Shown piece by piece: positions 1-11,444 of a DNA stretch of 64,000 nucleotides. Positions within the stretch are counted from its first letter, which is position 1. Each line of letters opens with the position of its first letter. The translations under genes and the position numbers were made by a program. The DNA is from Prunus persica. Its lineage: Eukaryota > Streptophyta > Magnoliopsida > Rosales > Rosaceae. The stretch spans positions 14,879,339-14,943,338 of the forward strand of contig NC_034011.1 in NCBI RefSeq assembly GCF_000346465.2. The letters run 5' to 3'. Under the pieces are notes generated by a model. That model was not told the origin of the DNA. It ran no database searches and saw nothing but the letters and a program-made list of their open reading frames with translations.

Positions 1-191
1 TTGATTAATTAAGGGATTTACTTTCCTATTCTATATAGTTAACAAATCATTGTATAATTAAAAGATACTATCCTAATTGATTACTGTATCTATTTTCTTG
101 TAAAGCACTCATGTAAACTCCCATATATACCTCATAATGGAGAAGAATAAAACATAACTCAAACCATTCGAACCATATTCCCATTTTAGCA
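1..191 (+). repeat. 5' LTR (partial) of Copia A
   Basis: This matches the last 191 bases of the LTR at 1347-1579. It ends in ...TTTTAGCA and is followed at once by a tRNA-iMet-like primer site. The first about 42 bases of the LTR lie outside the window. Confidence 0.9.
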
Positions 192-204
192 TGGGATCAT
201 AGCA
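192..204 (+). other. Primer binding site of Copia A
   Basis: The sequence TGGGATCATAGC directly after the LTR resembles the initiator-methionine tRNA primer site TGGTATCAGAGC used by plant Copia elements, with a few changes. Confidence 0.7.
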
Positions 205-563
205 ATCGATCCTAAATGGTCAATCCAAAACCCTGAATCAAATTTCTCATATTTTTCCCCAAATCCAAATCCCTCAAATCTAAAGTCCTCAAATCCTCTT
301 ATCAAAATCCCTAAACACATACCCTCAAATCTTATACACATACCTCTCAAATCCAATTCCTACATCAAATTCATACATCAAATTCCTCAAATCAAATTCC
401 TCCAATCACAATTCCTCACATTCTCATATCACATCTTACTTCCGCTACAACCCCTATGATTCTCCCCCTTATTATAGACTCATAGAAGCATGCGGTCAAT
501 CCTGCTGACCCGGCTACCCAGACTCATACTTCTACCACCACCACCAAAGGTTCTACTTTATAT

Positions 564-925
564 ATGTCCCCTCAAAAATCCTGGATTATCGACTCAAGTA
601 CTACGGATCACATGACATTTGATCCTGGCCAACTTATTAGTTGCAAATCATCCATTCCGTCGTTTGCATCTAATGCTAATGGTACCCCCTCCCCTGTGGT
701 TGAGGAAGGCTCTCTATCTCTCTCTACTTCCCTACATCTGGATTCTGTATTACTTGTTCCATCTTTGGACCATAACTTGTTATCTGTTGCACAAGTTACT
801 ACTACTTTGGGGTGTACTGTAACATTTTGGTTGAATCATTGTATTTTTCAAGACATCCTCACAGGAAAGACGATTGATTGTGGTGCTCGTCCATTACAAA
901 TAGACGCTCTACTTCTGGTTAATTT
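564..925 (+). pseudogene. Copia A gag-protease region remnant
   Basis: This reads the segment around the aspartic protease motif of a Copia polyprotein (W-I-I-D-S-S-x-x-D-H-M near residues 7-17 of the frame). The family has D-S-G at this point; here the glycine is serine, so the protease is probably inactive. The following hydrophobic stretch (LLVPSLDHNLLSVAQ) is the usual segment leading to the GAG-pre-integrase region. At about 925 the frame gives way to RNase H sequence, which marks the deletion junction. Confidence 0.8.
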
Positions 926-1324
926 ACATTTGTGGGAGGTAACCTAGTCAATTGGAGGAGTAAAAAGCAAAATGTGGTTTCTCGGTCTAGTGCAGAAGCA
1001 GAGTATCGAGGAATGGCTCACGGAGTTTGTGAATTGTTGTGGATCAGAAGACTCTTGAGAGAATTGGACTTCAAACCAGAAAAACCAATGGAGTTGCATT
1101 GTGACAACAAGTCAACTATCGATATTGCCCATAATCCAGTTCAACATGATCGAACCAAACATGTTGATGTGGATAGACATTTTATCAAAGAAAAAATTGA
1201 GAAGAAGATCATCTGCATACCATTCGTAAAGTCAGAAGATCAACTGGTGGATATCTTAACAAAAGCTGTTTGTGGCAGAGTATTTCATGACTCACTTACC
1301 AAGTTGGGCATTAGTGATATATAG
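925..1324 (+). pseudogene. Copia A RNase H C-terminal remnant
   Basis: The frame translates to the C-terminal part of Copia RNase H: GGNLVNWRSKK, SRSSAEAEYRGMA, then CDNKS, NPVQHDRTKHVDVDRHFIKEK and the terminal LVDILTKAV...LGISDI. These are the ordered hallmarks of the last about 130 residues of pol. The first half of RNase H and everything upstream is missing. The stop at 1322-1324 lies about 22 bases before the 3' LTR, as in intact elements, so this end of the element is original. Confidence 0.9.
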
Positions 1325-1346
1325 GCACCAACTTGAAGAGGAGTAG

Positions 1347-1579
1347 TGTTGACGTGAGTCTCCTAATTAATCAAGGAGATTTATTTCCTTGATTAATTAA
1401 GGGATTTACTTTTATATTCTATATAGTTGACAAATCATTGTATAATTAGGAGATACTATCCTAATTGATTACTGTATCTATTTCCTTGTAAAGCACTCAT
1501 ATAAACTCCTATATATACCTCTTTATAGAAAAGAATAAAACCTAACCCAAAGTATTCAAACTATTTTCATATTTTAGCA
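1347..1579 (+). repeat. 3' LTR of Copia A
   Basis: The LTR begins TGTTGACGTGAG just after a purine-rich tract and ends ...TTTTAGCA. It contains a TATA-like stretch (CTATATATACC) before its end. The last 191 bases repeat 1-191. Confidence 0.9.
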
Positions 1580-2502
1580 AACATGTCACCAAAGTTACGA
1601 AGAGCGCTATCATAATCCATGTAAAGGAGACCGTCGTGTGGTCGAGGCGCTGAAGATGGTTGTGAAGAGAAGGTGCCGAGAAATTGCCGCCAGTGGTTAG
1701 AGGAGAAAATGCATATCAAGTACTAAACGGGTTACAAGTAAAAACTAGAAGAGATTATTGATCAACACCATAAACGGGTTGAAACGAAAGCAGCACAAAA
1801 GGCTATAGTAAACCACGCAGCACACTTGTTCACTCCGTTTGTCACCGAATCACAGATAGAGGCAAATCACAGATCTGAAGTAGTTTTTCAGCATGAATCA
1901 AATCTCAAATCTACAAAAGAAACAAACAAAGCAAACAAATGGCCGACAACACAACTGAAATAGGGGAAAACCACCCAAGCCACAGAGACACAATGGCAAT
2001 CTCTGGACAAAACAGACCCATAATAGGAGCAAAACAACGCAACCACCCACACCCAATCACACACCCCCTGCAAAATACAAGAAAAGCCCCAACTCATAGC
2101 AAAAGAAAAAGCTGAGGAAGAAAACTCAACGGAAGGAGAGGGGAGAGACAGAGGCAGGGGAGAGCAAAAGGAAGTCACCACCCAAAAGGGGGGGTGGCGG
2201 CTAAGTCTCCAAGCCTTGGGTTTTCTTTTCGAGGGAGAGAGTGTTTAAGTCAAGTATTGTTGGGTGTTTAAGTTGAGTTGAAAGAAAACCGATTTGCAAC
2301 ATATCAGAACCTTCCTTCCCCTAACAAAAAAATATTTGAAGAATGAAATTGCATCAATTATTTCTTATTAATTTAAGACTTCTATATTTAAAAAAATTGC
2401 AGTTTACAATATATATATATATATATATATAATAATAATAATTCAACAAAATAAAGCTCTTTTTATTATTATTTTAAATAGTGGCGGAACTTCGACGGCT
2501 TC
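1580..2502. other. Intergenic region, no supported gene
   Basis: Between Copia A and the wax synthase stop codon I see no recognisable coding sequence. A 97-codon frame on the minus strand at 1888-2181 is low in complexity and matches no family I know. A (TA)n run lies at 2409-2430. The part nearest 2502 should hold the 3' UTR of the minus-strand acyltransferase gene. Confidence 0.6.
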
Positions 2503-5500
2503 TTAATTGTTGAGGTTCGGATTCTTGTTGGAGTCTTTGACTATCATGTCCAAGGCATTTTCCATGCATGACTTTAACTTCTGTGGATCTATGATACCTT
2601 TTTCCATCTTGAAGGCTAGTCTCACATTCCCCATATAACTTACAATGGTTATGTCAAAGCCCTGCAAATCCGTGGTAGTCATGTTATACTGGTTGCTAAA
2701 TGCCATAACGGGAAAAACTAATAAATGCAAATTGAACTTGAAAAATACAGATGAAAATTCATTAATTTCAACATCATTTTCTTTTCTGTTGAAGGAATGA
2801 GTGAAGCCAATATAGCCCTTACGACTCTTATATCCAAGACAGAAATCCACTTACAATTAAACCTCTAACTAAAACTCTAAGTTGAAATATGTTGCCATGT
2901 AAGATAGATATGTCCAAGTATTATTAACTAAATTACACTATATCCATTTAAACTCACACACACAAATCCATAAACTTTCGACAAAAACAAATTCATAAAC
3001 TATTTTATAATAGATTAATCCTACAGATTTTCCACTTAGTTAACAAAGTTAACTTAAAGGACCGTGATTTATATTATTCTTTTTAAAGGTAGATTATTCA
3101 CAGACAAAATTAGTATGTGGATTATAGGTAGATTATTGAAAGAAAAAAAAATGAAAAAAAAGGTATATTATTCACACAAAAAAGGCATTTGTTTATATAA
3201 AAACATAGGTAGATTATTCATAAAAAAAAGTAGGTACAGTATTTAAGTAACAAAAAAATAGGTATGTTATTTATAGGTACACAAAATACGTACAGTATTT
3301 AGGTAACCAAAAAATGGGTATGTTATCTATATATATAAAGTAAAAGGCAGAAAATGATGAAACATTCAAAATGCCAGAAAATGCCCTTGGTTAATGCAAA
3401 TATTAAGAATTGAAATTATTAATTAAATGAGGATAATATGATAAATTCACACTTTTTCATATGAAAAAAAATTAAAATTAAAATTAAAAGCATATAATGG
3501 ATCCTATTTTTATGGATCTATATATACAAAGCAAAAGGCAGAGAATGATGAAACATTCAAAATGCTAGAAAATGCCCTTGGTTAATGCAAATATTAAGAA
3601 TTGAAATTATTATTTAAATGAGGATAATATGGTAAATTCACACTTTTTCATATGAAAAAAAAATTAAAATTAAAATTAAAAGCATATAATGGATCCTATT
3701 TTTATGGAACACAACTACCCATTATATTTTTTTAATTCTAAAATAAATTTATTAAAAAAAAAAAAAAAAACCTCTTGCAGGCACAGAAGCGCGTGCGGAG
3801 AGGCTAGTTTATAGGTACACAAAATAGGTACAATTACAAAAGATATGTTCATTAAAAAAAAAAAAAAAGGTATATTATTAATATGAAATCGGTACATTTG
3901 TTTATGCCAATCATGGGTTTTATTAATAGGAACACAAGTGATGAATTACAGTTAAGGAAAATTCAATTTAGAGGGGGTAAGCCAAATTTACTGTTAAGGA
4001 ATATGTGGTCAAGATTTCTAGGTATTTTGAAAAAGTATCAAGAGTGTTAGGGAGTAATTGATCAATATCTTTCAACATTTATAAGATTTATAACAATGTG
4101 TGACATACCTGAGGTAAACCAGGAACCAAAAAGTAGAAACCTTTAATTGGATGATTAGCCAGAGACATCTGCTCCACAGGTCCAATCATATTTGAGATTA
4201 CCATGCTCGAGTTCTTCAATGTGCGATGAATGTATCTGCTGGATGCCTGCAAAACTAACAATATGTTAACACTAAAAGAAACAAATCTGAATTTGAGCTC
4301 TGAAGCAGATTGAATTAGTTCAAATTAATTGGGTCGTGAAATGACGGCGTAACGTAAATCATATTGTAGTCTTCACTTTACTAACCTCACGGCTTCCAAA
4401 TTTGTTCACAATCTCCAATAGCCTACTAGTGAAATGAGCAGCTAAAGAGTTTCTCTTCCTCTTTATCATTTTGTGTGTGTGCCTGATAAAGTCCTCCGCA
4501 TTTGAGAGTTCAGTTAAATTGGGTATGGGTACTTGCAAGAATGTAAAACGATTTCCCCATGGCATCTTGCTGTTGGGTTTGATCATCTCCTCAATTGGCA
4601 TATAATCCCCCATGAGCCTTGTGTTCAGCAACACCATTGCTGTACAATCTGCTGTGCTTGAACTTTGGTCAATCTCTTGCATGTACAGTCGAGTTCCGAA
4701 GAAGATCATCCCGGTGAGAACATCATTTAGAGTCTAATAGAGTCAGTAAAAAAGTTAATTACATTGTATAAATGTGGAAGAACCGCTTCCCAAATTCTGT
4801 ACCGACTTATTTCAAGAGGCAGTAAATGCATTTATTTCAATGTAGTATATAATATTAAAAAGTCATGATGGTTCACAAATAAATCAATATCTGACCCATT
4901 TCACTTTTCATTTAAATATAGAGAATATAATAAAACTTTATAACATGAGATTTCTGACTACAAAAAAGATGGTAGCTTTTGTGACAACTGCTACCTATAT
5001 CTGATGTTATTATGAGATAACTTTGTCACAAATATCTGAAAAGCAATGAAAATGATATGTCGTAGGCTCAGTTTGGGATTGCTGTCATTTAAAAAAAAAT
5101 TTGTTTCTGCTGTGCTTTGAAAAGAATTAGTTGTAAAGTAAAGCAGCTCTATGTTTGATAAATAATATTTTTAAAGTGCTGTTAGTATAAAAAAACAATG
5201 TCAAACCGTTTGGTAAATTTTAATATAAAACTGTTATAACTGTAAATAATGACTAAAATATACATGATGTTGAAAGTGTTATGCGCTAATCATGTGGTGG
5301 TGGTGGAGTGGAGGTGGTGGTGAAAGATGTGGTGATGAAGGTGGAGTTGGTGGTTGTGGTAGTGTTGGTGGTGGTAATGGCAGTTGTGGAGGTGGTGAAT
5401 GCGGTAGTGGAGTTGGATGTGGAAGTGGAGGTGGTGTTATTTTTTTAAAATAAATAATGGTATTTTGGGAATTAAAAAAAATCATTAAAGGCTTATCTCG

Positions 5501-6536
5501 GCTTCTTTTGAAAACAACTTTGAAAAGCAACCTAGTGCCTGCTTTTTAAAACTGCTGTCAAAAGGCCACTGTTTTGAAAATAATCTGGATATTTTATTTT
5601 TACCAAACACCTTAAACTACTTAATTTTAAAGTGAAGCAGATTTTTGGCCAAAAAAGCAATCCTTAGATTGCTTCAAATATTCTCAAATGATTTTGGTTT
5701 GGAATTAAATTCTATAGTAAATTTAGCTTAACTCTTTTAAAGTCATTCTATAACCTCCCATGTAACCTCGTATAAATATGTTTTCCACGAGTTTAAACAA
5801 TTTTAACACTACGTACTAAAGATTCTGGAAGCCAAGTATGAAAAAGAAAAGACATTACACATATAAGAGTCCTCGAATGAAATCCTAATAGTTGAGTCAT
5901 CTTACCACTCCAAACTTGTTCTTGATTGATTTGAGTTGATCAAGAGAGAAGGTCATAGTTGCTATAGTACTTGGGCGAAATTCAATTGCATCGTTGCTCG
6001 ACTTGATTGGTGTTAGATCATCTTCTTTCAAGGTCTTCGAAATGCCCCACAAAATATCTGAAATTGTGTTGCATGCAGATGAGAAAATCTTAGTCACAAA
6101 AAAATTCTCCCTCTTCTTCGATTCTGACCGCTGTCGTGAAGGAAAAGTTAAGGGGAGAGAAGGGTTGTCAGCTCTTTGTAGGGTAGAAATGAGAGCACCC
6201 ATGAGAGAGTAGCCATCTCCTAGAGCATGGTGAAACTTGAAGACTACATTACCAGCTGCATTGCTAGTTGGGTACTTGATAATATGAACTTCCCATAGTG
6301 GTTTGCCTTGTGGATATCTTTCTGTTGATAACCTTGACAAATAGTCCTCAAGATACTGGTCATATGATTCAGGCGACAGGTTGGAAGGGAAAATAGGGAT
6401 CATAACGTGGTCTTCAAGCTTCACTTCGACCCTTCTCCACTCTTTCTTTCCATCATTTTCAACCTGTTTCAAAATCAAATATCGCTCAAGTTTTCAACTT
6501 CGTCTATGATAAAACTTGGAAACAAAATTCACACTA

Positions 6537-6586
<50 letters not shown>

Positions 6587-6777
6587 ATGATAGAGGAGAA
6601 ACGGGGGCTGATGGGGAGGAAGACGTTCTTAAGCAATGACATTGTTTGAGACTCGGCATCAATAATTGGAATCTCAAATTCCAAAACAGCAAGAACCGAA
6701 AGAGTTATCACATCACTGCTGAAGTACTGGCCATTTGGGCTCACTGGCTCTAGTCCTTCCAAGTTCCCGAACTCCAT
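2503..6777 (-). CDS. WSD: WSD-type wax ester synthase/diacylglycerol acyltransferase
   Basis: This is a bifunctional O-acyltransferase family gene (wax ester synthase/DGAT), expected to join fatty acyl-CoA to alcohols or diacylglycerol at the ER. I assemble five exons on the minus strand: 6586-6777, 5906-6463, 4386-4733, 4109-4246 and 2503-2661. All have GT-AG borders and all four introns are phase 0. They give 1395 nt, or 464 residues, a normal length for plant WSD proteins. The catalytic HHxxxDG motif is present as HHALGDG at residues 142-148, with KPLWEVHI just before it. The middle has the NDVLTG...GTRLYM block near residues 253-267, and NMIGP sits at 385-389, as in WSD1 relatives. The protein ends within a typical FKSC-like C-terminal region. 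The start ATG at 6777 follows a TATA box at a suitable distance. There are no internal stops, so the gene is probably functional despite transposons in its introns. The exact substrate preference cannot be told. Confidence 0.93.
2662..4108 (-). other. Intron 4 of the WSD gene
   Basis: This intron of about 1.4 kb separates the SNMIGP exon from the last exon. It holds a short non-autonomous Helitron with a duplicated head, several poly-A runs and repeated GTACA/TATTTAGGTA patches. Donor GTATGT and acceptor TTGCAG are intact. Confidence 0.85.
3326..3807 (+). mobile_element. Non-autonomous Helitron with duplicated 5' part
   Basis: The right end shows a GC-rich inverted-repeat patch (CAGGCACAGAAGCGCGTGCG) and then CTAG followed by T, the classical Helitron 3' end. 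The left end TCTATATATA is preceded by A, so insertion is between A and T. A second TCTATATATA head occurs at 3517, because about 190 bp (3326-3516 and 3517-3706) are tandemly duplicated and nearly identical. No coding sequence is present. The Helitron at 49501-51162 is a second copy of the same family in the opposite orientation. Confidence 0.75.
5066..5670. repeat. Possible foldback/MITE in WSD intron 2
   Basis: The left part (GGGATTGCTGTCATTT, then CTGTGCTTTGAAAAG) is partly complementary to the right part (TTTTGAAAAGCAACC, AAAGCAATCC). The outer ends are imperfect and I see no clear target duplication. It may be an old MITE. Confidence 0.35.
5285..5440. repeat. GGT/GGA-rich simple sequence
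   Basis: This is a degenerate run of GTGGTG, GGTGGA and GTTGGT units in intron 2 of the WSD gene. It creates a proline-rich frame on the minus strand that is not a gene. Confidence 0.8.
6540..6581. repeat. (GA)n microsatellite in WSD intron 1
   Basis: About 20 uninterrupted GA units lie within a few bases of the intron 1 donor site. Read on the sense (minus) strand this is a CT-rich tract at the start of the intron. Confidence 0.95.
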
Positions 6778-6829
6778 CTTCTTTGCTTTTACAAGAAATT
6801 ATACTTCCTTCATAACGCATCGGTTGTGC

Positions 6830-6838
6830 ATTTATAGC
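6830..6838 (-). promoter_or_regulatory. TATA box of the WSD gene
   Basis: On the minus strand the sequence TGCTATAAATG lies about 53 bases upstream of the start codon. This suggests a short 5' leader of about 20-30 bases. Confidence 0.65.
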
Positions 6839-7805
6839 AGTTTCCCCAATTCTATCTTCTTCCCAAAAAAAAAAAAAACATATTTAATATTTTTGGTAGC
6901 TGCTATGATTCATGATCACTGTCCTTCCAATTTACTGGGATAGCTTAACATTAAATATTCGAGACACGACTACTTAATTTTCACCTTTCTTTTTCTTTAA
7001 ATAGCTGTATCTTATAAGAATGAAAAAAGATTTTCTAGTGATATTATTGGTACGTATATGTTATGCTGAAAACTCATCCAAGGGTTGAGGGTTGAGGGTT
7101 AAGTTTTTTTTGTGTGTTTTTTGATGAATTAGTTTTGTATATGTGTGTCAAATTGTGATTTGTAGAAAGGAGGTAAGCGTGTCCTTAGAATTTATATTGA
7201 AAATGTAATTATATAGAATTCTAAAAAGACATAATTTAGACATAAGCACAAAATGAACACAAAAACTATCAGTAGTAGAGTATCTAGATTGGGGTGATTT
7301 TCAAGTTTTCAATAATATATCGTTTAGGAGTGATTCTAGATAGGTCAGAATCTATTTTGGGGAGAGTGCTTCTCCATATAATCACTTTTAGGTTTTTTTT
7401 TTTGTTTTTTTTGTTTAGAAAGAGAATTCATTCATAGAACCAAAGACGTATAAAGAACGACATGATATAGTGACCTCGTTAAAACCTTTCTATTCTCTCT
7501 AAATTTCTAAGGGAATTTTTTTGAATTTTATTATTCGCAATTTGCCAAGAATTTGTTAACAAACTCAATTAATTGAATGCGAGCAAACAACACTTTAAGA
7601 AAATAATTCAAATCGTAACTCAAAGTCGTTATCCATATTTCAATCTATACTCCACATCTATTAGCTGCCAACAAATGGCAGAAGGAGGAGTGGTTGTCTC
7701 TATTGTCCTGGTGTGAAGCGAAAGTGAATGCTTCCTTGCTTTTAGAGCAGCGTTTTGCAAAGCAAAGTTTATGTTGTAATTATTGGTTTTTTTTTTTTTT
7801 TTTCA
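6839..7805. other. WSD upstream region and AT-rich spacer
   Basis: No gene is seen. The part nearest 6839 should hold the WSD promoter. A patch at about 7110-7190 resembles the right half of the MITE at 60707-61041 (the shared GATGAATTA...CATATGTGTCAAA stretch), so transposon fragments are present. Confidence 0.5.
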
Positions 7806-8002
7806 GATAACCGGGCCACGATTACAATTGAATGCTGGCATAATAAACCCAACTAACTCATTTGAATGGATCCAATCTCTGCCATTGGAAAAAAAAAAAC
7901 AAAAACCAATTATTTTACAGAGAGTATGGGTTGGACCATTTAAAGAAGTTGGTTCGGGTTATTATGTCAGCATTCAATTGTAATCGTGGACCAGTTATCT
8001 AT
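7806..8002. mobile_element. MITE-like inverted repeat, about 200 bp
   Basis: The left arm (GATAACCGGGCCACGATTAC onward) and the right arm are inverted copies for about 80 bases each, with few mismatches. There is no coding sequence. Related arm fragments recur at about 8140-8225. I could not define a clean target duplication. Confidence 0.65.
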
Positions 8003-8939
8003 GAAAAAGAAACCTTTTCGATAAGATGAAATAATATGATAACAAGGGAAAATATCAACATTGAGCATGGGCAGAATATCGCCATGAAAATCATAAGCTA
8101 GATCTGGCAGTGGTATTAATTGGTCAGAACCGGATTATATGGTCTGCATGCATGATCCAATCTCTACCATTGGATCAATAAAAAAACCAATTATTTTACA
8201 GAGAAGGGATTGGATTAACTAAAATATGCACGATATTATATCTAGCCCTGGATCTTTCCTCATCAGTCGAGATCTTGCATACGGCCCAATGGTGAACAAA
8301 GGTAACAACTATCATTGTGGTGTTGAGCTCTATTATCCCCCCGCCACCGGCTACCAACATAGTTTTATACAGAGCATCCTGATACAGCCCATGGATTCCA
8401 TCAACCTGTTTTTTTCTTGGTGTGTGGAATTTAAAGAGGCAAGAGAAGTCACCACCTTGACAAATTTCAACAAAGACTTGGTGAAATCCTTCAGTATTTC
8501 GATTAGAGATCACCGGTTTAGTGACGCTAATATTCTCATCAGCTAGTGGAAAGATATGTCAGCTAGTTGGTTTTCTCAACCATGCTTGGAGATTGAAGAT
8601 AGGATCTTCAGGCATTGCCCATGCTCATTGATCTATCAATAAGAAATAGAGAAGAAGAAAGCCCAAGCAAAAGGTAAGATATTTATTTATTTATTTTGGC
8701 TATCTTTCTTCTTTTTCTAACCCTTCAAATCTCACAGCCGACACTGCCGAGAAGGAAAATCCTCCGCCCGACATTATTGAGAGGGAGGGCTCCGCCAATC
8801 CCGTTGATGCTAATTCTGGGCACCTTACGAAATACAAGCAGCCAGATTAAATTTGAGCATGCTAGAGTCCTTGTGGCGGGGCCGTGGCTGGAAGCTCAAA
8901 AGGGATACAAGACTTGAATTCGGTTGGGCTGCGTTTAAG
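8003..8939. other. Spacer with two unassigned overlapping reading frames
   Basis: Frames of about 105 codons overlap on both strands at 8196-8546. Neither has a recognisable domain. The rest has partial copies of the neighbouring MITE. A degenerate host or transposon gene fragment is possible, but I cannot name one. Confidence 0.4.
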
Positions 8940-9600
8940 CTTGCATGAAGAGTGCTGCTCAGTTTTATAGCTGGAATAGTGGTCGGGTTTGCTGGAGTGT
9001 AGCGGCCGGGTTTGCTGGAATGTTGTGGTCAGGCCTTGTTCGAATGCAGCCAGGTTTTGTTCGAAGTGTGGTTGGAAACAAGAAGGTGGCCGGGCTTTGT
9101 TCGAGTGAGTTTGGATAGCTCAAACGTGGCTAGAAAGTATGGCCGAGTTTTGTAGTTGGAGTCGAGCCAGGCTTGAACCACAGAGCTGCGACCGAATGCA
9201 GTTGAGCAGCCGGGTGAAGCTGGGCACGGCTGGAGGAGCTGGGGCTGCGAGATGCGGCTGGGCAAGACTGAAATTGCTGTGATTCTGGCGGGCGGAATTG
9301 CTGGAGAACTTGGGAAACTTTGAGGTCTTGTGAATATGCGGCCGGGTCTTATTTTATGTTTATGTATTATGAGCAATAAAAATGGATGGCCTTTTAAGAA
9401 AGCACGGAGGTCCAAGCCCAGGCCATTGATTCGAGCCCAAGATTTCTGGAAGAATATATGCACATGGAGGAGGCTTCACAAGGAAAAAAAAAGCAAGGAG
9501 GTTAATAATAATTCTAAATGTTCCAAAACAAGAAAGAATCAAGCATATCAGAATATCTCCATCAATGCAATCCCATGGATTTAGGGAGGCCTCGGAAGGA
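8940..9600 (+). repeat. Gypsy-like untranslated repeat sequence
   Basis: Phrases such as GCCGGGTTTGCTGGA recur imperfectly. A similar composition reappears inverted at 11443-12125. This resembles the UTR or LTR sequence of large Gypsy families rather than a gene. Confidence 0.4.
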
Positions 9601-10170
9601 ACGAAGTTTTAAAAGAGTTGACCTTTGACCATTTAATAGCCAGCCCATAGGCTAACGAATGCCCTATATAAATCTCACCAAACGAAAGAAAGAAACACAC
9701 AACATCAGACAGACAAACCTATCTTTCATCTTGCACTTTTCTTTTCCTAGACTTAGGATTTTACTTTTCAAGTACCTAGTGTAGCAAGTTCTTCCTTTTT
9801 CTAGTGTAAGTTTATTCTTTTTCAATTTATATTTTCTTGTCATTTAAATTCAAGTTTATTTCTATTGCTTTGCTTTTCATTGTTATCGCACTTCAATTAA
9901 GTTTAATTTCAAGTTTATTTTATTTTATTGTTCTTATCGCTTTTATTTCGTTCTTGCTTTACTTATCGCTTTGATTTATTTTGTCGCACTTTTATTCTTG
10001 TCTTTACGTTTCAACGCACCTTTAGTTTCGTTGCATTTTTTTAATTTAAAACCCTAAAAATAACAAAAACATCGGTTCGAAGCCTAACCATCCTCGAGCT
10101 CGACGAAGTGAAAGAACCTAGGCCAAGAAGAGGTTCCTTGCTTGGCCGATCAATTGTTTGATTAGAAGTT
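9601..10170 (+). repeat. Probable Gypsy LTR (R/U5-like) fragment
   Basis: A TATA-like CCTATATAAATC at about 9662 is followed by a leader with cttt/tcg-rich repeats and a CCTAAAAATAAC run. This is the layout of the promoter and R-U5 part of a plus-strand LTR. Exact ends were not found, and the neighbouring reverse transcriptase remnant is on the other strand. Confidence 0.4.
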
Positions 10171-10216
10171 AAAAGTGCAACACATCCATCTACTCACATT
10201 CTATTCAAGCTCAAAT

Positions 10217-11405
10217 TCATGGCTTAGTGGTGGCACGCCTCATACTCAAAAGAAGACGGACCAAAAGTTCCTTCCGTTGGCCGCCTCCACCAAAAAGAGG
10301 GAAACACCTTATCACATAATATTGGGCCCTCCACCGAACTTGTTGGCTATCTGACCCATTTGGGGTTTTCAAATATTGCACGATGTTGTGCCTTAAATCC
10401 TTCAGTGCTATGGTTAACACCATAACTTCCGCTGGGGTTCCTCTTTCAAAGACAGAGGGGAGAGATCGTTTCTCTACTCTAAAAATCTCCTCAGAGAGCC
10501 CCTCAGAGATTTGCACTCTGGATGCTAATTGGGCTATAGCGTTGGCCTGAGAGTTGTGCGCCCATGTTAGATGTTCGAGACCCGTCAATATAGAGGAGCC
10601 ATGGAAATAAACTCAGCTTGCTGACCTCAAGGAAATCCATTTCTTTTATTTGAACACAAGGTTGGGCGGCTAAGAAATCAGCCAAAGCTTGCCCTTTGAT
10701 AGCCTATTGAGGTACGTACCGGAAAGTGAACTCCGCCAATGCCATCGTCCATTTTGCTATCCGCCCTCTAATGATCGGCCGAGTGAGCATGTATTTTATC
10801 AAATCAGTTTTGGCAATTATATGCACGACGGAAGGCAACATGTAATGCCTTAACTTGGTCGTGGTAAAGTATAAGGCTAAGCAAAGTTTCTCCATCGGCA
10901 AGTATTTCCTCTCGGTGGCTGTTAGAATTAGGCTGAGGTAGTATACTGCTTGCTCTTTCCTCTCATCGTTGTCTTAGGCTAACAAACTTCCGATGGACTT
11001 CTCTCCGGCCGAAATATACAATTTCAAGGGTCGGCCCTACTTTGGCAGAATGAGCATTGGAGGTTTGACCAAATACTCTTTATTGGTGTCGAATGACCTT
11101 TGGTGAGTCTCTTCCCATAGAAATTTCTCTTCATCTTTGAGTTTTAGCAAAGATGAGAAAGGTTCAACTTTTCCCGCGAAGTTGGCTATAAACCTTCGAA
11201 GAAAGTTAATTTGGCCCAATAAACTTTGCATACCTTTCTTGTTCTTTGGAGGGGGTACGTCAATGATAGCCTTAGCCTTATTTTTATCAATTTCAATCCC
11301 CCTTTGGTGTACCAAGAATCCTAAAAAATTTCCAGCGGACACCTCGGAAGCACACTTTTTTGAGTTCATCTTCAATTGATGCCTCCACATAATCTCCATT
11401 TTCAA
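10217..11405 (-). pseudogene. Ty3/Gypsy reverse transcriptase-RNase H remnant
   Basis: On the minus strand, pieces of a Gypsy polyprotein appear in order. 11405-11037 holds the C-terminal part of reverse transcriptase (KCASEVSAGNFLGFLVHQRGIEIDK, LGQINFLRRFIANFAGK, FSSLLKLKDEEKFLWEE). 10901-10704 holds the RNase H segment ending RIAKWTMALAEFTFRYVPQ. 10685-10503 and 10588-10217 hold the second RNase H-like domain (YIDGSRT; NSQANAIAQLASR). Frames shift between pieces and stops interrupt them. The YxDD catalytic region, gag, protease and integrase are absent. It is a dead, truncated copy. Confidence 0.85.

Positions 11406-11408
<3 letters not shown>

Positions 11409-11442
<34 letters not shown>
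11409..11442. repeat. (AT)n microsatellite
   Basis: This is a run of AT dinucleotides at the upstream edge of the Gypsy remnant. Confidence 0.9.

Positions 11443-11444
<2 letters not shown>

Larger units (their letters stand above)
1..1579 (+). mobile_element. Copia LTR retrotransposon A, internally deleted
   Basis: Bases 1-191 and 1389-1579 are direct repeats of equal length and near identity, so the element has a 5' LTR cut by the window edge and a full 3' LTR. A primer-binding-like site follows the 5' LTR and a purine tract precedes the 3' LTR. Only about 1.15 kb lies between them, far less than the roughly 4 kb of a complete Copia. What remains is a protease-region scrap joined directly to the end of RNase H, so integrase and reverse transcriptase are gone. 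The element is on the plus strand and cannot move by itself. The target duplication cannot be tested because the left end is outside the window. Confidence 0.9.

Noticed and set aside
1888..2181. 97-codon minus-strand frame
   Set aside because: Hydrophobic, Ser/Cys/Val-rich text with no family match and repeat-like surroundings; not supported as a gene.
5279..5530. Proline-rich minus-strand frame
   Set aside because: It arises from the GGT/GGA-rich tract in intron 2 of the WSD gene and has no conserved domain.
8226..8546. Possible gene on either strand
   Set aside because: Overlapping frames of similar length on both strands with no recognisable domain.
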